DNA from: CAYWNA01 sp964459305
GTDB lineage: Bacteria; Planctomycetota; Planctomycetia; Pirellulales; Pirellulaceae
Assembly: GCA_964459305.1 (NCBI GenBank)
Contig: CAYWNA010000343.1
Span: 1-12,025 of the forward strand
Reading direction: 5' to 3'
Length of the DNA: 12,025 bases
Within the stretch, counting starts at the first letter, position 1; every line of letters starts with the position of its first letter. The notes beneath the pieces are model-generated. The model was not told the DNA's origin, searched no databases, and saw only the letters and a program-made list of their open reading frames with translations. Shown here piece after piece: positions 1 to 6,559 of the stretch. A program made the translations under genes and the position numbers.

Positions 1-19
1 GTTCTATCTAATCTCGTTT

Positions 20-91
20 CCCAGGGTTCCGCGACGTTCGCGGATTCACGTCGCTCCACCCTGGGCTGACATAGGAACGTGCCTTTGGCAC
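20..91. repeat. Palindromic intergenic repeat upstream of the octaheme cytochrome gene
   Basis: Seen in the sequence: CCCAGGGT at 20-27 is the reverse complement of ACCCTGGG at 58-65. Between the arms lies a small hairpin, CGCGA at 30-34 pairing with TCGCG at 38-42. Directly after the outer arm is a perfect short hairpin, GTGCC-TTT-GGCAC at 79-91. This composite resembles the CCCAGGGTT...ACCCTGGGCT repeats I recall from planctomycete intergenic regions. The family assignment is from memory and was not searched. It may be a mobile palindromic element, or the tail or terminator of a gene to the left of the window. Confidence 0.6.
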
Positions 92-212
92 TGAAGAGAC
101 CGGAACGAAACTGGGGACAATTCAAATCGATTGCACGACCCAGAAAGACCGTAAACAGGACGCCCCAAACCCGAACCCTTAATCCTGGAATTAGCAGGGG
201 AGTAACACTGCC
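92..212 (+). promoter_or_regulatory. Leader of the octaheme cytochrome gene with Shine-Dalgarno-like site
   Basis: There is no coding sequence here. A purine-rich AGGGGAG at 196-202 lies 10 bases before the ATG at 213. It is slightly far but acceptable as a ribosome binding site, and it supports that start. I see no convincing -35/-10 pair. Confidence 0.4.
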
Positions 213-1718
213 ATGAACCGACGTTCTGCGATCAACACTCAGTCTTGGATCATTGCCGCCGTGGTTTCTATTTCGGCGTTCTGTCTGGCTCCCGTCGTCT
301 ATGCCCAGGCGTGGGGACTGCCGGAGATGTCGAAAGAAACGGAGGCCTGCGCCAATTGCCATAAAGCGGAAAACGCGGGCATCTACCAGCAGTGGGGCAG
401 CAGCAAGCACTACAGGGCGAACGTCGGCTGCTACGAATGCCACATGGCGAAAGAGGGTGAAGCCGACGCTTTCAAGCATGAAGGCCAATGGATCGCCACT
501 ATCGTCTCGCCGAAGGACTGCACACGTTGCCACAAGAAGGAGGGCGAGGAGTTCGCTCACTCGCACCATTCGAAGGGCGGTCGTATCCTTGGTTCGTTGG
601 ACAACATCCTCGCGGAGGTCGTCGAGGGCAACCGAGGCTTGGTGACCCCGTCGTTTCAAAAGGGGATCAGCGCGGCTGCCGTCAATGGCTGTTGGCAGTG
701 CCACGGTAGCGAGGTCAAAGTGCTGGAGGGAGGCAAGCTGGATCCGGCAACGTGGCCCAACACGGGAATCGGCCGGATCAATCCGGACGGTTCGGAAGGC
801 GCGTGTTCGGCCTGTCACAGCCGGCATTCCTTCTCGGCTTTCCAGGCGCGGCACCCCGACAACTGCGGCAAGTGCCATATGGGCCCCGACCATCCGCAGA
901 AGGAAGTCTATTATGAATCCAAACACGGGATCGCGTTCCTGGCCCACAAAGACAAGCTGAATATGGACTCGTCGAAGTGGCTCGTTGGCGAGGACTACCA
1001 CTTGGCGCCCACTTGCGCGACATGCCATATGAGCGGTACGCCGGCGCGACCGGCCACGAAGAATCGTCCGGCCACACCCGGTCAAGCGGTCACGCACGAC
1101 GTGGGGATGCGCATCAGTTGGAACAATCGGCCCGTGCTTTCCGTACGTCCCGAGGTGAGCGACAAGAAGATGGGGCTGCCCGGAGCCGAGGTCAACTGGG
1201 AGACCCGTCGAGGCAACATGAAGAATGTCTGTCTCAACTGCCACGAGCAACAATGGGTCGACAATTTCTACGTGCAATACGATGGCTTGATCGACCTGTA
1301 TCACGACAAGTTCGCCAAACCCGGGCAAGAGCTCTACAATCTGGCCAAGCCACTGTTGAGGCCGGCAAAATTCTCCAATCACCTCGACTTTGTGTGGTTT
1401 GAGCTTTGGCACCACGAAGGCCGCCGTGCGCGCCACGCCGCCTCGATGATGGGCCCCGACTACACGCACTGGCACGGCACCTACGACATTGCCAAGAACT
1501 TCTACACGAAAATGCTGCCCGAGCTGGAGCACCTGGTCCGCGACGGCAAGAGATCTGAGGACGCCGACAAGACCGCCGCGGCCGAGACCTTGGAGAAGAA
1601 GATCGACGAAGTGCTCAACACCCCCAATCACTGCTGGTACCTGAACAAGCTCACTCCCGATGAGCAGGCAGAACGCAAGAAGCGACAAGAGGAGTTCAAA
1701 AAGCGATACAGCGACTGA
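213..1718 (+). CDS. Octaheme cytochrome c, hydroxylamine oxidoreductase (HAO) family
   Basis: A 501-residue secreted multiheme cytochrome. Residues 1-32 form a Sec signal peptide: basic start, hydrophobic stretch about 12-28, likely cleavage after VYAQA. Eight CXXCH heme sites begin at C46, C73, C103, C160, C198, C218, C268 and C340. The number, the spacing and the motifs THDVGMRISW (294-303), CHSRHSF (201-207) and MMGPDYTHWHG (412-422) fit the octaheme HAO family. Relatives oxidise hydroxylamine or hydrazine, or reduce nitrite or hydroxylamine to ammonia, in the periplasm or, in anammox bacteria, the anammoxosome. By family analogy the fourth site (C160) would carry the P460-type catalytic heme. 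Whether Y417 or Y424 matches the tyrosine cross-linked to P460 in oxidative enzymes is undecided, so the direction of catalysis is open. There is no C-terminal membrane helix; the tail is charged and helical. At 501 residues it is shorter than Nitrosomonas HAO (about 570 with signal peptide) and close to reductive HAOs. No quinol-oxidising partner cytochrome is seen in the window. Confidence 0.9.
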   Translation: MNRRSAINTQSWIIAAVVSISAFCLAPVVYAQAWGLPEMSKETEACANCHKAENAGIYQQWGSSKHYRANVGCYECHMAKEGEADAFKHEGQWIATIVSPKDCTRCHKKEGEEFAHSHHSKGGRILGSLDNILAEVVEGNRGLVTPSFQKGISAAAVNGCWQCHGSEVKVLEGGKLDPATWPNTGIGRINPDGSEGACSACHSRHSFSAFQARHPDNCGKCHMGPDHPQKEVYYESKHGIAFLAHKDKLNMDSSKWLVGEDYHLAPTCATCHMSGTPARPATKNRPATPGQAVTHDVGMRISWNNRPVLSVRPEVSDKKMGLPGAEVNWETRRGNMKNVCLNCHEQQWVDNFYVQYDGLIDLYHDKFAKPGQELYNLAKPLLRPAKFSNHLDFVWFELWHHEGRRARHAASMMGPDYTHWHGTYDIAKNFYTKMLPELEHLVRDGKRSEDADKTAAAETLEKKIDEVLNTPNHCWYLNKLTPDEQAERKKRQEEFKKRYSD

Positions 1719-1740
1719 GCATGGGCCGAGGGATGGGTCT

Positions 1741-1808
1741 GTAGCTGGATTCGCAAGAATTCAGACCGGATTACGTCCTCGTCGTCCGAATTCTTCGAAT
1801 CCAGCTAC
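1741..1808. repeat. Inverted pair of GTAG-type REP hairpins (BIME-like), copy A
   Basis: The left unit starts with GTAG (1741-1744), followed by a 20-base hairpin at 1745-1764. Its 8-bp stem (one G-T wobble) closes a GCAA loop. The right unit is in inverse orientation: a hairpin at 1786-1804 with an 8-bp stem and GAA loop, ending in CTAC (1805-1808), the complement of GTAG. The two units also pair with each other almost perfectly (1741-1762 against 1788-1808 with one bulged base). A 5' GTAG foot plus hairpin is the known hallmark of REP sequences handled by REP-associated tyrosine transposases. Assignment to such a system is inferred from architecture. A second copy with the same design lies at 7560-7614. 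Confidence 0.7.
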
Positions 1809-1883
1809 GACTTTCTTCGACGAGTCCTCGCCATCCCACAGACCTATTCCCGCGCCCGCAAGCTGACGCAACGTGAGCTGGAA

Positions 1884-1912
1884 TTGCGGTCTTTCGGCGG
1901 GGCGGGTATCTT
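1884..1912 (+). promoter_or_regulatory. cysK: Possible sigma-70-like promoter for cysK
   Basis: TTGCGG (1884-1889) and TATCTT (1907-1912) are separated by exactly 17 bases. Each matches the consensus only partly, and planctomycete promoters are poorly defined, so this is a weak call. It would give a leader of roughly 100 bases containing the hairpin at 1924-1966. Confidence 0.2.
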
Positions 1913-1923
1913 ACCTCGCTGAG

Positions 1924-1966
1924 TGTGCGCCGAACGTCAGGTTGCAGCCTGCCACACAGGCGCACA
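1924..1966 (+). promoter_or_regulatory. Nested hairpin in the cysK leader
   Basis: TGTGCGCC (1924-1931) pairs perfectly with GGCGCACA (1959-1966). Inside, CAGG (1938-1941) pairs with CCTG (1948-1951). It lies 55 bases before the cysK ATG. I do not recognise a known riboswitch class. It may be a chance structure, an mRNA stability element or a leader regulator. Confidence 0.3.
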
Positions 1967-2021
1967 TAAACCAGATCCGTTTCGCCTCAATACTTTTCAC
2001 CGACAACTGACAGATTCTACT

Positions 2022-2945
2022 ATGACGGAACAAATCGCGGACAGCCTATGTGATCTTATTGGCCGTACGCCTCTAGTACGACTGGGCCGCTTTGGCAAAG
2101 AACTGCCGGGCGAAATCGTCGGCAAACTGGAATTGCGCAATCCTCTGGCCAGCGTCAAAGACCGCATCGGCCTGGCGATGATCGAGCAGGCGGAAGCGGA
2201 CGGTTTGATCCAGCCGGGCGGAACCATCATTGAGCCGACTTCGGGCAACACGGGCATCGCCCTTGCATGGGTCGCGCGCGTCAAAGGCTACCGCTTGATT
2301 CTCACCATGCCGGACACCATGAGTACGGAACGACGCCGAATCCTGACCATCCTGGGCGCGGAACTCGTCCTGACGCCCGGCCGGGAAGGGATGCAGGGGG
2401 CCATCGACCGCGCCCAACAGTTAAGCAGGGATATTCCCGGCTCGTTCATCCCGCACCAGTTCGACAATGCCGCGAATCCGGCGATCCACTACCGAATGAC
2501 CGGCCCCGAAATCTGGAGCGATACCGGAGGCAGGGTCGATTTCCTGGTGGCAGGCGTGGGCACCGGCGGCACGATCTCCGGCGCGGGGCGCTATTTGAAA
2601 GAGCAGAATCCGGAAATCCGCGTGATCGCCGTGGAGCCGGCGGACTCGCCCGTCTTGTCGGGAGGCAGCCCAGGACCACATTTGATCGAAGGCATCGGCG
2701 CCGGGTTCGTACCGGGTATCTACGACAGCAGTATCGTGGATGAAGTGATCCAAGTTTCCAACGACGACGCCATCGCCACGGCGAAAGGGCTCGCCAAAAC
2801 CGAAGGCATGCTGGCTGGCATCTCCGCCGGTGCCAACGTATACGCCGCACGCCAAATCGCGTCCCAGACGGAAAACGCCGGCAAACGCATCGTCACCATC
2901 ATTTGCGACACCGGTGAACGATACCTGAGCACTGGGTTTCTGTAG
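2022..2945 (+). CDS. cysK: Cysteine synthase A (O-acetylserine sulfhydrylase)
   Basis: A 307-residue cytoplasmic PLP enzyme that makes L-cysteine from O-acetyl-L-serine and sulfide, the last step of sulfate assimilation. In order: IGRTPLVRL (13-21); the PLP-lysine motif ASVKDR with K46; the substrate loop TSGNTG (73-78); MPDTMSTERR (97-106); the phosphate-binding loop GTGGTISG (180-187); EGIGAGF (223-229); GISAGA (266-271); and the C-terminal CDTGERYLST (295-304). The length and the MPDTMSTERR segment favour CysK over CysM. The frame stays open upstream to a GTG at 1923, but the family alignment begins at MTEQIADSL, so the ATG at 2022 is preferred. No clear Shine-Dalgarno precedes it. The next gene, a siroheme reductase that could supply sulfide, is on the same strand 159 bases on, but a 28-bp inverted repeat sits between them. 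Confidence 0.93.
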   Translation: MTEQIADSLCDLIGRTPLVRLGRFGKELPGEIVGKLELRNPLASVKDRIGLAMIEQAEADGLIQPGGTIIEPTSGNTGIALAWVARVKGYRLILTMPDTMSTERRRILTILGAELVLTPGREGMQGAIDRAQQLSRDIPGSFIPHQFDNAANPAIHYRMTGPEIWSDTGGRVDFLVAGVGTGGTISGAGRYLKEQNPEIRVIAVEPADSPVLSGGSPGPHLIEGIGAGFVPGIYDSSIVDEVIQVSNDDAIATAKGLAKTEGMLAGISAGANVYAARQIASQTENAGKRIVTIICDTGERYLSTGFL

Positions 2946-2993
2946 GAGGTGGCGGGTAGCGGGTTATATACGGCTCCACGGCAGGGATGAGTC

Positions 2994-3069
2994 GTTTAAC
3001 CGCAAGCCGGAGGCGTGCGCGAGGGAGGGGCCAGTACCCGCCGCGCACGCCTCCGGCTTGCGGTTAAAC
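2994..3069. repeat. Perfect 28-bp inverted repeat between cysK and the reductase fusion
   Basis: The left arm 2994-3021 (GTTTAACCGCAAGCC...) is the exact reverse complement of 3042-3069, with a 20-base spacer. It has the GC-rich, long-stem look of a dispersed palindromic element. The core AACCGCAAGCCGGAGGCGT is familiar to me from planctomycete genomes, from memory and not searched. It could act as a terminator or attenuator after cysK, but there is no T-tract, so that role is uncertain. Confidence 0.8.
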
Positions 3070-3090
3070 AAGACTTCGACGACTGATCAC

Positions 3091-3104
3091 AAAGGGAATT
3101 CCCA
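3091..3104 (+). promoter_or_regulatory. Ribosome binding site inside a small palindrome
   Basis: AAAGGGA at 3091-3097 lies 7 bases before the ATG at 3105 and fixes that start. It overlaps the perfect 10-base palindrome GGGAATTCCC (3094-3103). The palindrome is probably coincidental. Confidence 0.5.
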
Positions 3105-6100
3105 ATGCAACGACGCATCACGAATACTCGGCGCAGCGACGATGAAGTCGTCAAAGAGGGCGGCCTGCTCTTGGATTTCGACGAGATTGCGCGTCACGGC
3201 AAGATGACGCTCGAAGAATCCAAGGTCGCCAAGATCTACGGCATCTACACCACGCGCCACCCCAACTACTTCATGGCCCGCATCGTCGTGCCCGGCGGCG
3301 TGTTGACCACCTCACAGGTGCGCGGCCTTTCGAAGATCATCGAGGCCTACGGCCAAGGCCGCATCTGTGTGACGACGCGTCAGGCGCTGCAATTGCACTA
3401 CCTTCGCGTGGGAGACCTCGCGCCGATGATGCGCGATTTGGCCAAGTACAGCCTAACCACGTTTCACGGGTGCGGCGACAATATACGCAACACGGCCGCT
3501 TGTCCCTGGGCGTCGGTTTGTCCGCACCGGCGATTCGACGTCCTGCCATACGCGCACAGAACATCGGATTTCATCGGCTCTTGCCGCGACCTGGACAACC
3601 TGCCGCGCAAGTACAAAGTCACATACTCCGGTTGCGAGGGCAATTGCGGCCAGCCGTCCATCAATTGCACGGGGATGGTCGCGATCGTGCGGAAACGTCC
3701 TGATGGTACGGAGGAGACGGGTTTTCGCGTGATGATCGGCGGCGGCATGGGCTGGCGGCCGCAACTCGGCGAAGTGCTGTTCGGCTTCGTGCCGCGAGAC
3801 AAAATCCAGCCGCTGGTTCGCGCCGTCACCATGCTATTCCGCGACTACGGCGACCGGTTCGATCGCACCATGTCACGGCTAAAGGTCGTGGTCGAAAAAC
3901 AGGGCATCGACAAGTGCCGTGAAATCGTCGAAGGCTTCATGGACGCCGAAGGCGTGGACTACAGCGACTTCGTCGCAGAGTTCGTCGAAGATCGCGGTCC
4001 CCCCGTACCCGCACGCCCCATGGCCGAACCGCATCCGGTGGGCGACGACGGCAAGGCCATCGCCCGGATCATGGTGCCGAAAGGCGAAATCGACTTTCAC
4101 TCGCTCAAACGCATCGCCGAACTCAGCGAACGTTACGGCGACAAATATGTCTACACCACCAATCGCCAGAACTTCGAAATCCAGGGCGTCGATCCCGATA
4201 AGCTGCCCGAGCTTCAGGCAGAAATCGACAATCTGCCGGTCGCCGGCGGTACGTTCTTCGGGCTGGACGACATCGTGCCCTGTGTCGGCACAACGTATTG
4301 TCCGCTGGCTGTTTCCGAATCGCGGCGCATCTACGACATGCTGCAGAGCGTCGTCAAACGCGAAAAGTACGACGCGATTCGCGACAAGGCCGTCATCAAC
4401 ATTACAGGCTGCCCCAACTCCTGCTCGCCCTACCACATCGCCGACATCGGCCTGCGCGGCATGCGCATTCGCGAAGGCCAAGGCTCCGTGGAAGGTTACG
4501 AAATCCGGCTGGGTGGCACGGACGAGCATTTGGGGCAAGTGCTCGGCGAATTCAAAACCGAGGACTGCCCACGTGTGATCGAAGCCGTACTCGATGCCTT
4601 CATGACAGGTCGCCAAGGCGATGAAACACTGGCCGATATGGTTTGGAGGCAACAGGGGGAGGGCGAAGCTCCTGCTGAGCCTTCTCGAACGGCTCGGCAG
4701 GAGCCTCGCCCTCCCGGATTATCCGTAGCGTCGGAGAGAGGAGGCTTCGAAGTCCCTGGCATGGCGCCGTATCGCGAGGCCGTTGAGGCACTGCATATCC
4801 AATACGATCACGCGCCCAAGCCGGCGGAATTCTCGACCTTCACCGGCGACGGCTGCACAGCGCTAGATCAGAAGACGATGGCACGCGATATACCGTGTCA
4901 GGCCGCCTGCCCCGCCGGCACGAACGTACCCGAGTACATTGGCCAACTGGCGCTGAAGAATCCGGATGCCTCCTACCGCATCAACCAGGAAGATAACGTG
5001 TTTCCCGGGGTCCTCGGCCGTATCTGCACCCGTCCGTGCGAAGCATCCTGTCGCCATCAGTGGACCAACACCAACGGCCCGGTGACGATTTGCCATCTCA
5101 AACGCGCAGCCGCCGACAGTAAATCGCAGCCCGCCCAGCCGCTGCCCCCGTGGTTCGAAGGCTCCACCGGTAAACGCATCGCGGTCATCGGCGGCGGTCC
5201 GGCCGGCCTCACCGCCGCGCGCGAACTCAGACGCCTGGGGCACGCCGTCGAACTGTTCGATCGCGAACCGGTGCTTGGCGGTCAGATGGCCTGGGGCATT
5301 CCAGAGTTCCGGTTGCCTCGCGATGTCGTGCAAGAAGAAGTAAAGGCCATTGTGGACAGCGGTATCGAGGTCCATCTGGGCGAGCATGTCGATGCCGAGC
5401 GTCTTGGACAAATGGCCGCGGACTACGACGCCGTGCTGGTCGCCGCCGGCGCAATCCGCGGCATCAAACTGAAGATCGAAGGCTTGGACGAAGACGCGGA
5501 CGCCATCAGCGGCTACGACTTTATGAAGCGTTACAACACGGGCGATCCCATCCCCGTCAACGGCGACGTAGTGATCGTCGGCGGCGGATTCACGGCCGTT
5601 GACTGTGCGCGTTCGGCCCGCCGCTTGCTGGGCGAGAAGCACCGCGTCACCGCCATCATGTACCGGCGCGGCGAGGAACACATGTCGGCCACACCCGACG
5701 AGATTTGGCAGCTCCGCCTGGAAGGCATCGACGTTGGCACGCTTGTCAACCCCGCGCGTGTGCGCTGTGAGAACGGTCAGGTCAAAGCCGTGATCTTCGA
5801 CCGCAACGTGCTGGGCGACGAACCGGAAGACGGCGGCAAGCCGCCCATCCATCGTGTGCCGGGCAGCGATTACGAAGTGCCCTGCGACACGCTGATCTAC
5901 GCCGTCGGCCAAACGCGCACGCTCGAAATCCTGCCTGAAGGCGTCAAACTGACCGACGGGAATCGCACCACGCACGAGAAAATCTTTGTCAGCGGCGACT
6001 TCCACACCGGACCACAGGACGTGATCCACGCCGTGGCCGATGCGAAAGATGTGGCCGGCGCTATCGACCAATTCTTGATGGGCCAGAAGCGTCTGGGCCA

Positions 6101-6557
6101 ATGGGTCGAAATCCGCGAGGCCGACGACACGGGCCGCCTGCGCGATCACGACCTCTACACCCCCGCCCACATGCGCACGCTGCCGTTGGAGCAGCGAGGG
6201 GGCGACGAAGAGGTCGAGTTGGGCTGCAACGCCGAGGAAATCGAGATCAATGCACGCCGCTGCTACCTCTGCAACTTCAAATTCGAGATCGACCAGGACA
6301 AGTGCATTCATTGCGAATGGTGCATCAAAGCGTCGCCGCGAGCCTGCATTCACGGCTTGACGCGTCTGTTCACCGACGAGGACGGCGCGCCGACCAGCCA
6401 TATCAAATCAGCCACCGCGCCCGACGCCACCTACATCTGGATCGAAAGCGACCAATGCATCCGCTGCGGCAACTGCCACCGCGCCTGCCCCACCTACGCC
6501 ATCCCCATCCGCAAAGCCGACATCGTACGCGGCCCCATCGCCGATCGCGAGGATTAG
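3105..6557 (+). CDS. Fusion: siroheme sulfite/nitrite reductase + GltD/DsrL-like NAD(P)H oxidoreductase + ferredoxin
   Basis: A single 1150-residue cytoplasmic protein. Residues 1-~515 are a two-repeat siroheme/[4Fe-4S] reductase. The first half holds CGDNIRN (123-129) and SGCEGNC (175-181). The second half has the ligand set C393-X5-C399 and C436-X3-C440 (CPNSC). Residues ~516-552 are a linker made largely by a DNA palindrome. About 553-670 is a Fer4_20-type Fe-S domain (CQAAC 598-602; C641, C645, C649). About 690-995 is the FAD/NAD(P) flavoprotein: GGGPAG 696-701 and GGGFTA 826-831. Residues ~1040-1150 form a ferredoxin domain with CX2CX2C at 1067-1073 and CX2CX2CX3CP at 1118-1129. The inferred reaction is six-electron reduction of sulfite to sulfide, or nitrite to ammonia, with electrons from NAD(P)H passing within one chain. 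The cysK neighbour favours sulfite. S1077 stands where a cluster cysteine is normally found. The C-terminal parts resemble DsrL, which feeds electrons to DsrAB in sulfur oxidisers. Domain calls are firm; the substrate is not. Confidence 0.9.
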   Translation: MQRRITNTRRSDDEVVKEGGLLLDFDEIARHGKMTLEESKVAKIYGIYTTRHPNYFMARIVVPGGVLTTSQVRGLSKIIEAYGQGRICVTTRQALQLHYLRVGDLAPMMRDLAKYSLTTFHGCGDNIRNTAACPWASVCPHRRFDVLPYAHRTSDFIGSCRDLDNLPRKYKVTYSGCEGNCGQPSINCTGMVAIVRKRPDGTEETGFRVMIGGGMGWRPQLGEVLFGFVPRDKIQPLVRAVTMLFRDYGDRFDRTMSRLKVVVEKQGIDKCREIVEGFMDAEGVDYSDFVAEFVEDRGPPVPARPMAEPHPVGDDGKAIARIMVPKGEIDFHSLKRIAELSERYGDKYVYTTNRQNFEIQGVDPDKLPELQAEIDNLPVAGGTFFGLDDIVPCVGTTYCPLAVSESRRIYDMLQSVVKREKYDAIRDKAVINITGCPNSCSPYHIADIGLRGMRIREGQGSVEGYEIRLGGTDEHLGQVLGEFKTEDCPRVIEAVLDAFMTGRQGDETLADMVWRQQGEGEAPAEPSRTARQEPRPPGLSVASERGGFEVPGMAPYREAVEALHIQYDHAPKPAEFSTFTGDGCTALDQKTMARDIPCQAACPAGTNVPEYIGQLALKNPDASYRINQEDNVFPGVLGRICTRPCEASCRHQWTNTNGPVTICHLKRAAADSKSQPAQPLPPWFEGSTGKRIAVIGGGPAGLTAARELRRLGHAVELFDREPVLGGQMAWGIPEFRLPRDVVQEEVKAIVDSGIEVHLGEHVDAERLGQMAADYDAVLVAAGAIRGIKLKIEGLDEDADAISGYDFMKRYNTGDPIPVNGDVVIVGGGFTAVDCARSARRLLGEKHRVTAIMYRRGEEHMSATPDEIWQLRLEGIDVGTLVNPARVRCENGQVKAVIFDRNVLGDEPEDGGKPPIHRVPGSDYEVPCDTLIYAVGQTRTLEILPEGVKLTDGNRTTHEKIFVSGDFHTGPQDVIHAVADAKDVAGAIDQFLMGQKRLGQWVEIREADDTGRLRDHDLYTPAHMRTLPLEQRGGDEEVELGCNAEEIEINARRCYLCNFKFEIDQDKCIHCEWCIKASPRACIHGLTRLFTDEDGAPTSHIKSATAPDATYIWIESDQCIRCGNCHRACPTYAIPIRKADIVRGPIADRED
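4657..4715. repeat. Palindromic repeat inside the coding sequence of the reductase fusion
   Basis: The left arm 4657-4681 (GGGAGGGCGAAGCTCC...) is complementary to 4691-4715 at 23 of 25 positions, with a 9-base loop. It is in frame and encodes residues 518-537 (GEGEAPAEPSRTARQEPRPP), a Pro/Glu/Ala/Arg-rich stretch unlike the flanking folded domains. Peptides of the form GEAPAEP...RQEPRPP are familiar to me as translations of a dispersed planctomycete palindrome, from memory. It sits between the reductase and flavoprotein modules. Confidence 0.85.
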
Positions 6558-6559
6558 TA

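Larger units (their letters stand above)
1719..2021. other. Gap between the octaheme cytochrome and cysK genes
   Basis: A 303-base stretch without a supported gene. It holds an inverted pair of GTAG hairpins (1741-1808), a weak promoter-like pair (1884-1912) and a nested hairpin in the presumed cysK leader (1924-1966). A looser outer inverted repeat, GGTCTGT at 1736-1742 against ACAGACC at 1838-1844, suggests the mobile unit could extend beyond the two hairpins. I see nothing else. Confidence 0.6.

Noticed and set aside
213..1718. Octaheme sulfite reductase (MccA-type) identity for the cytochrome
   Set aside because: MccA has one unusual heme site with a long CX15CH spacing. All eight sites here are CXXCH and the other motifs are HAO-like.
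1741..1808. Simple rho-independent terminator for the cytochrome gene
   Set aside because: There is no T-tract, the element is made of two separate hairpins with a GTAG foot, and a second copy occurs elsewhere, so a REP-type repeat explains it better. Secondary terminator use is still possible.
1923..2021. N-terminal extension of cysK from a GTG start
   Set aside because: The extra 33 residues are not CysK-like and overlap the leader hairpin. The family start matches the ATG at 2022.
3105..3600. Dissimilatory sulfite reductase DsrA/DsrB
   Set aside because: Both reductase repeats lie in one chain with assimilatory-type motifs (CX5C then CPNSC), not the separate alpha/beta subunits with an inserted ferredoxin domain in each.
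4863..6401. Long 512-codon open frame on the minus strand opposite the fusion gene
   Set aside because: It lies wholly opposite a strongly recognisable flavoprotein/ferredoxin sequence, and its translation shows no family motif. It is a GC-rich shadow frame.
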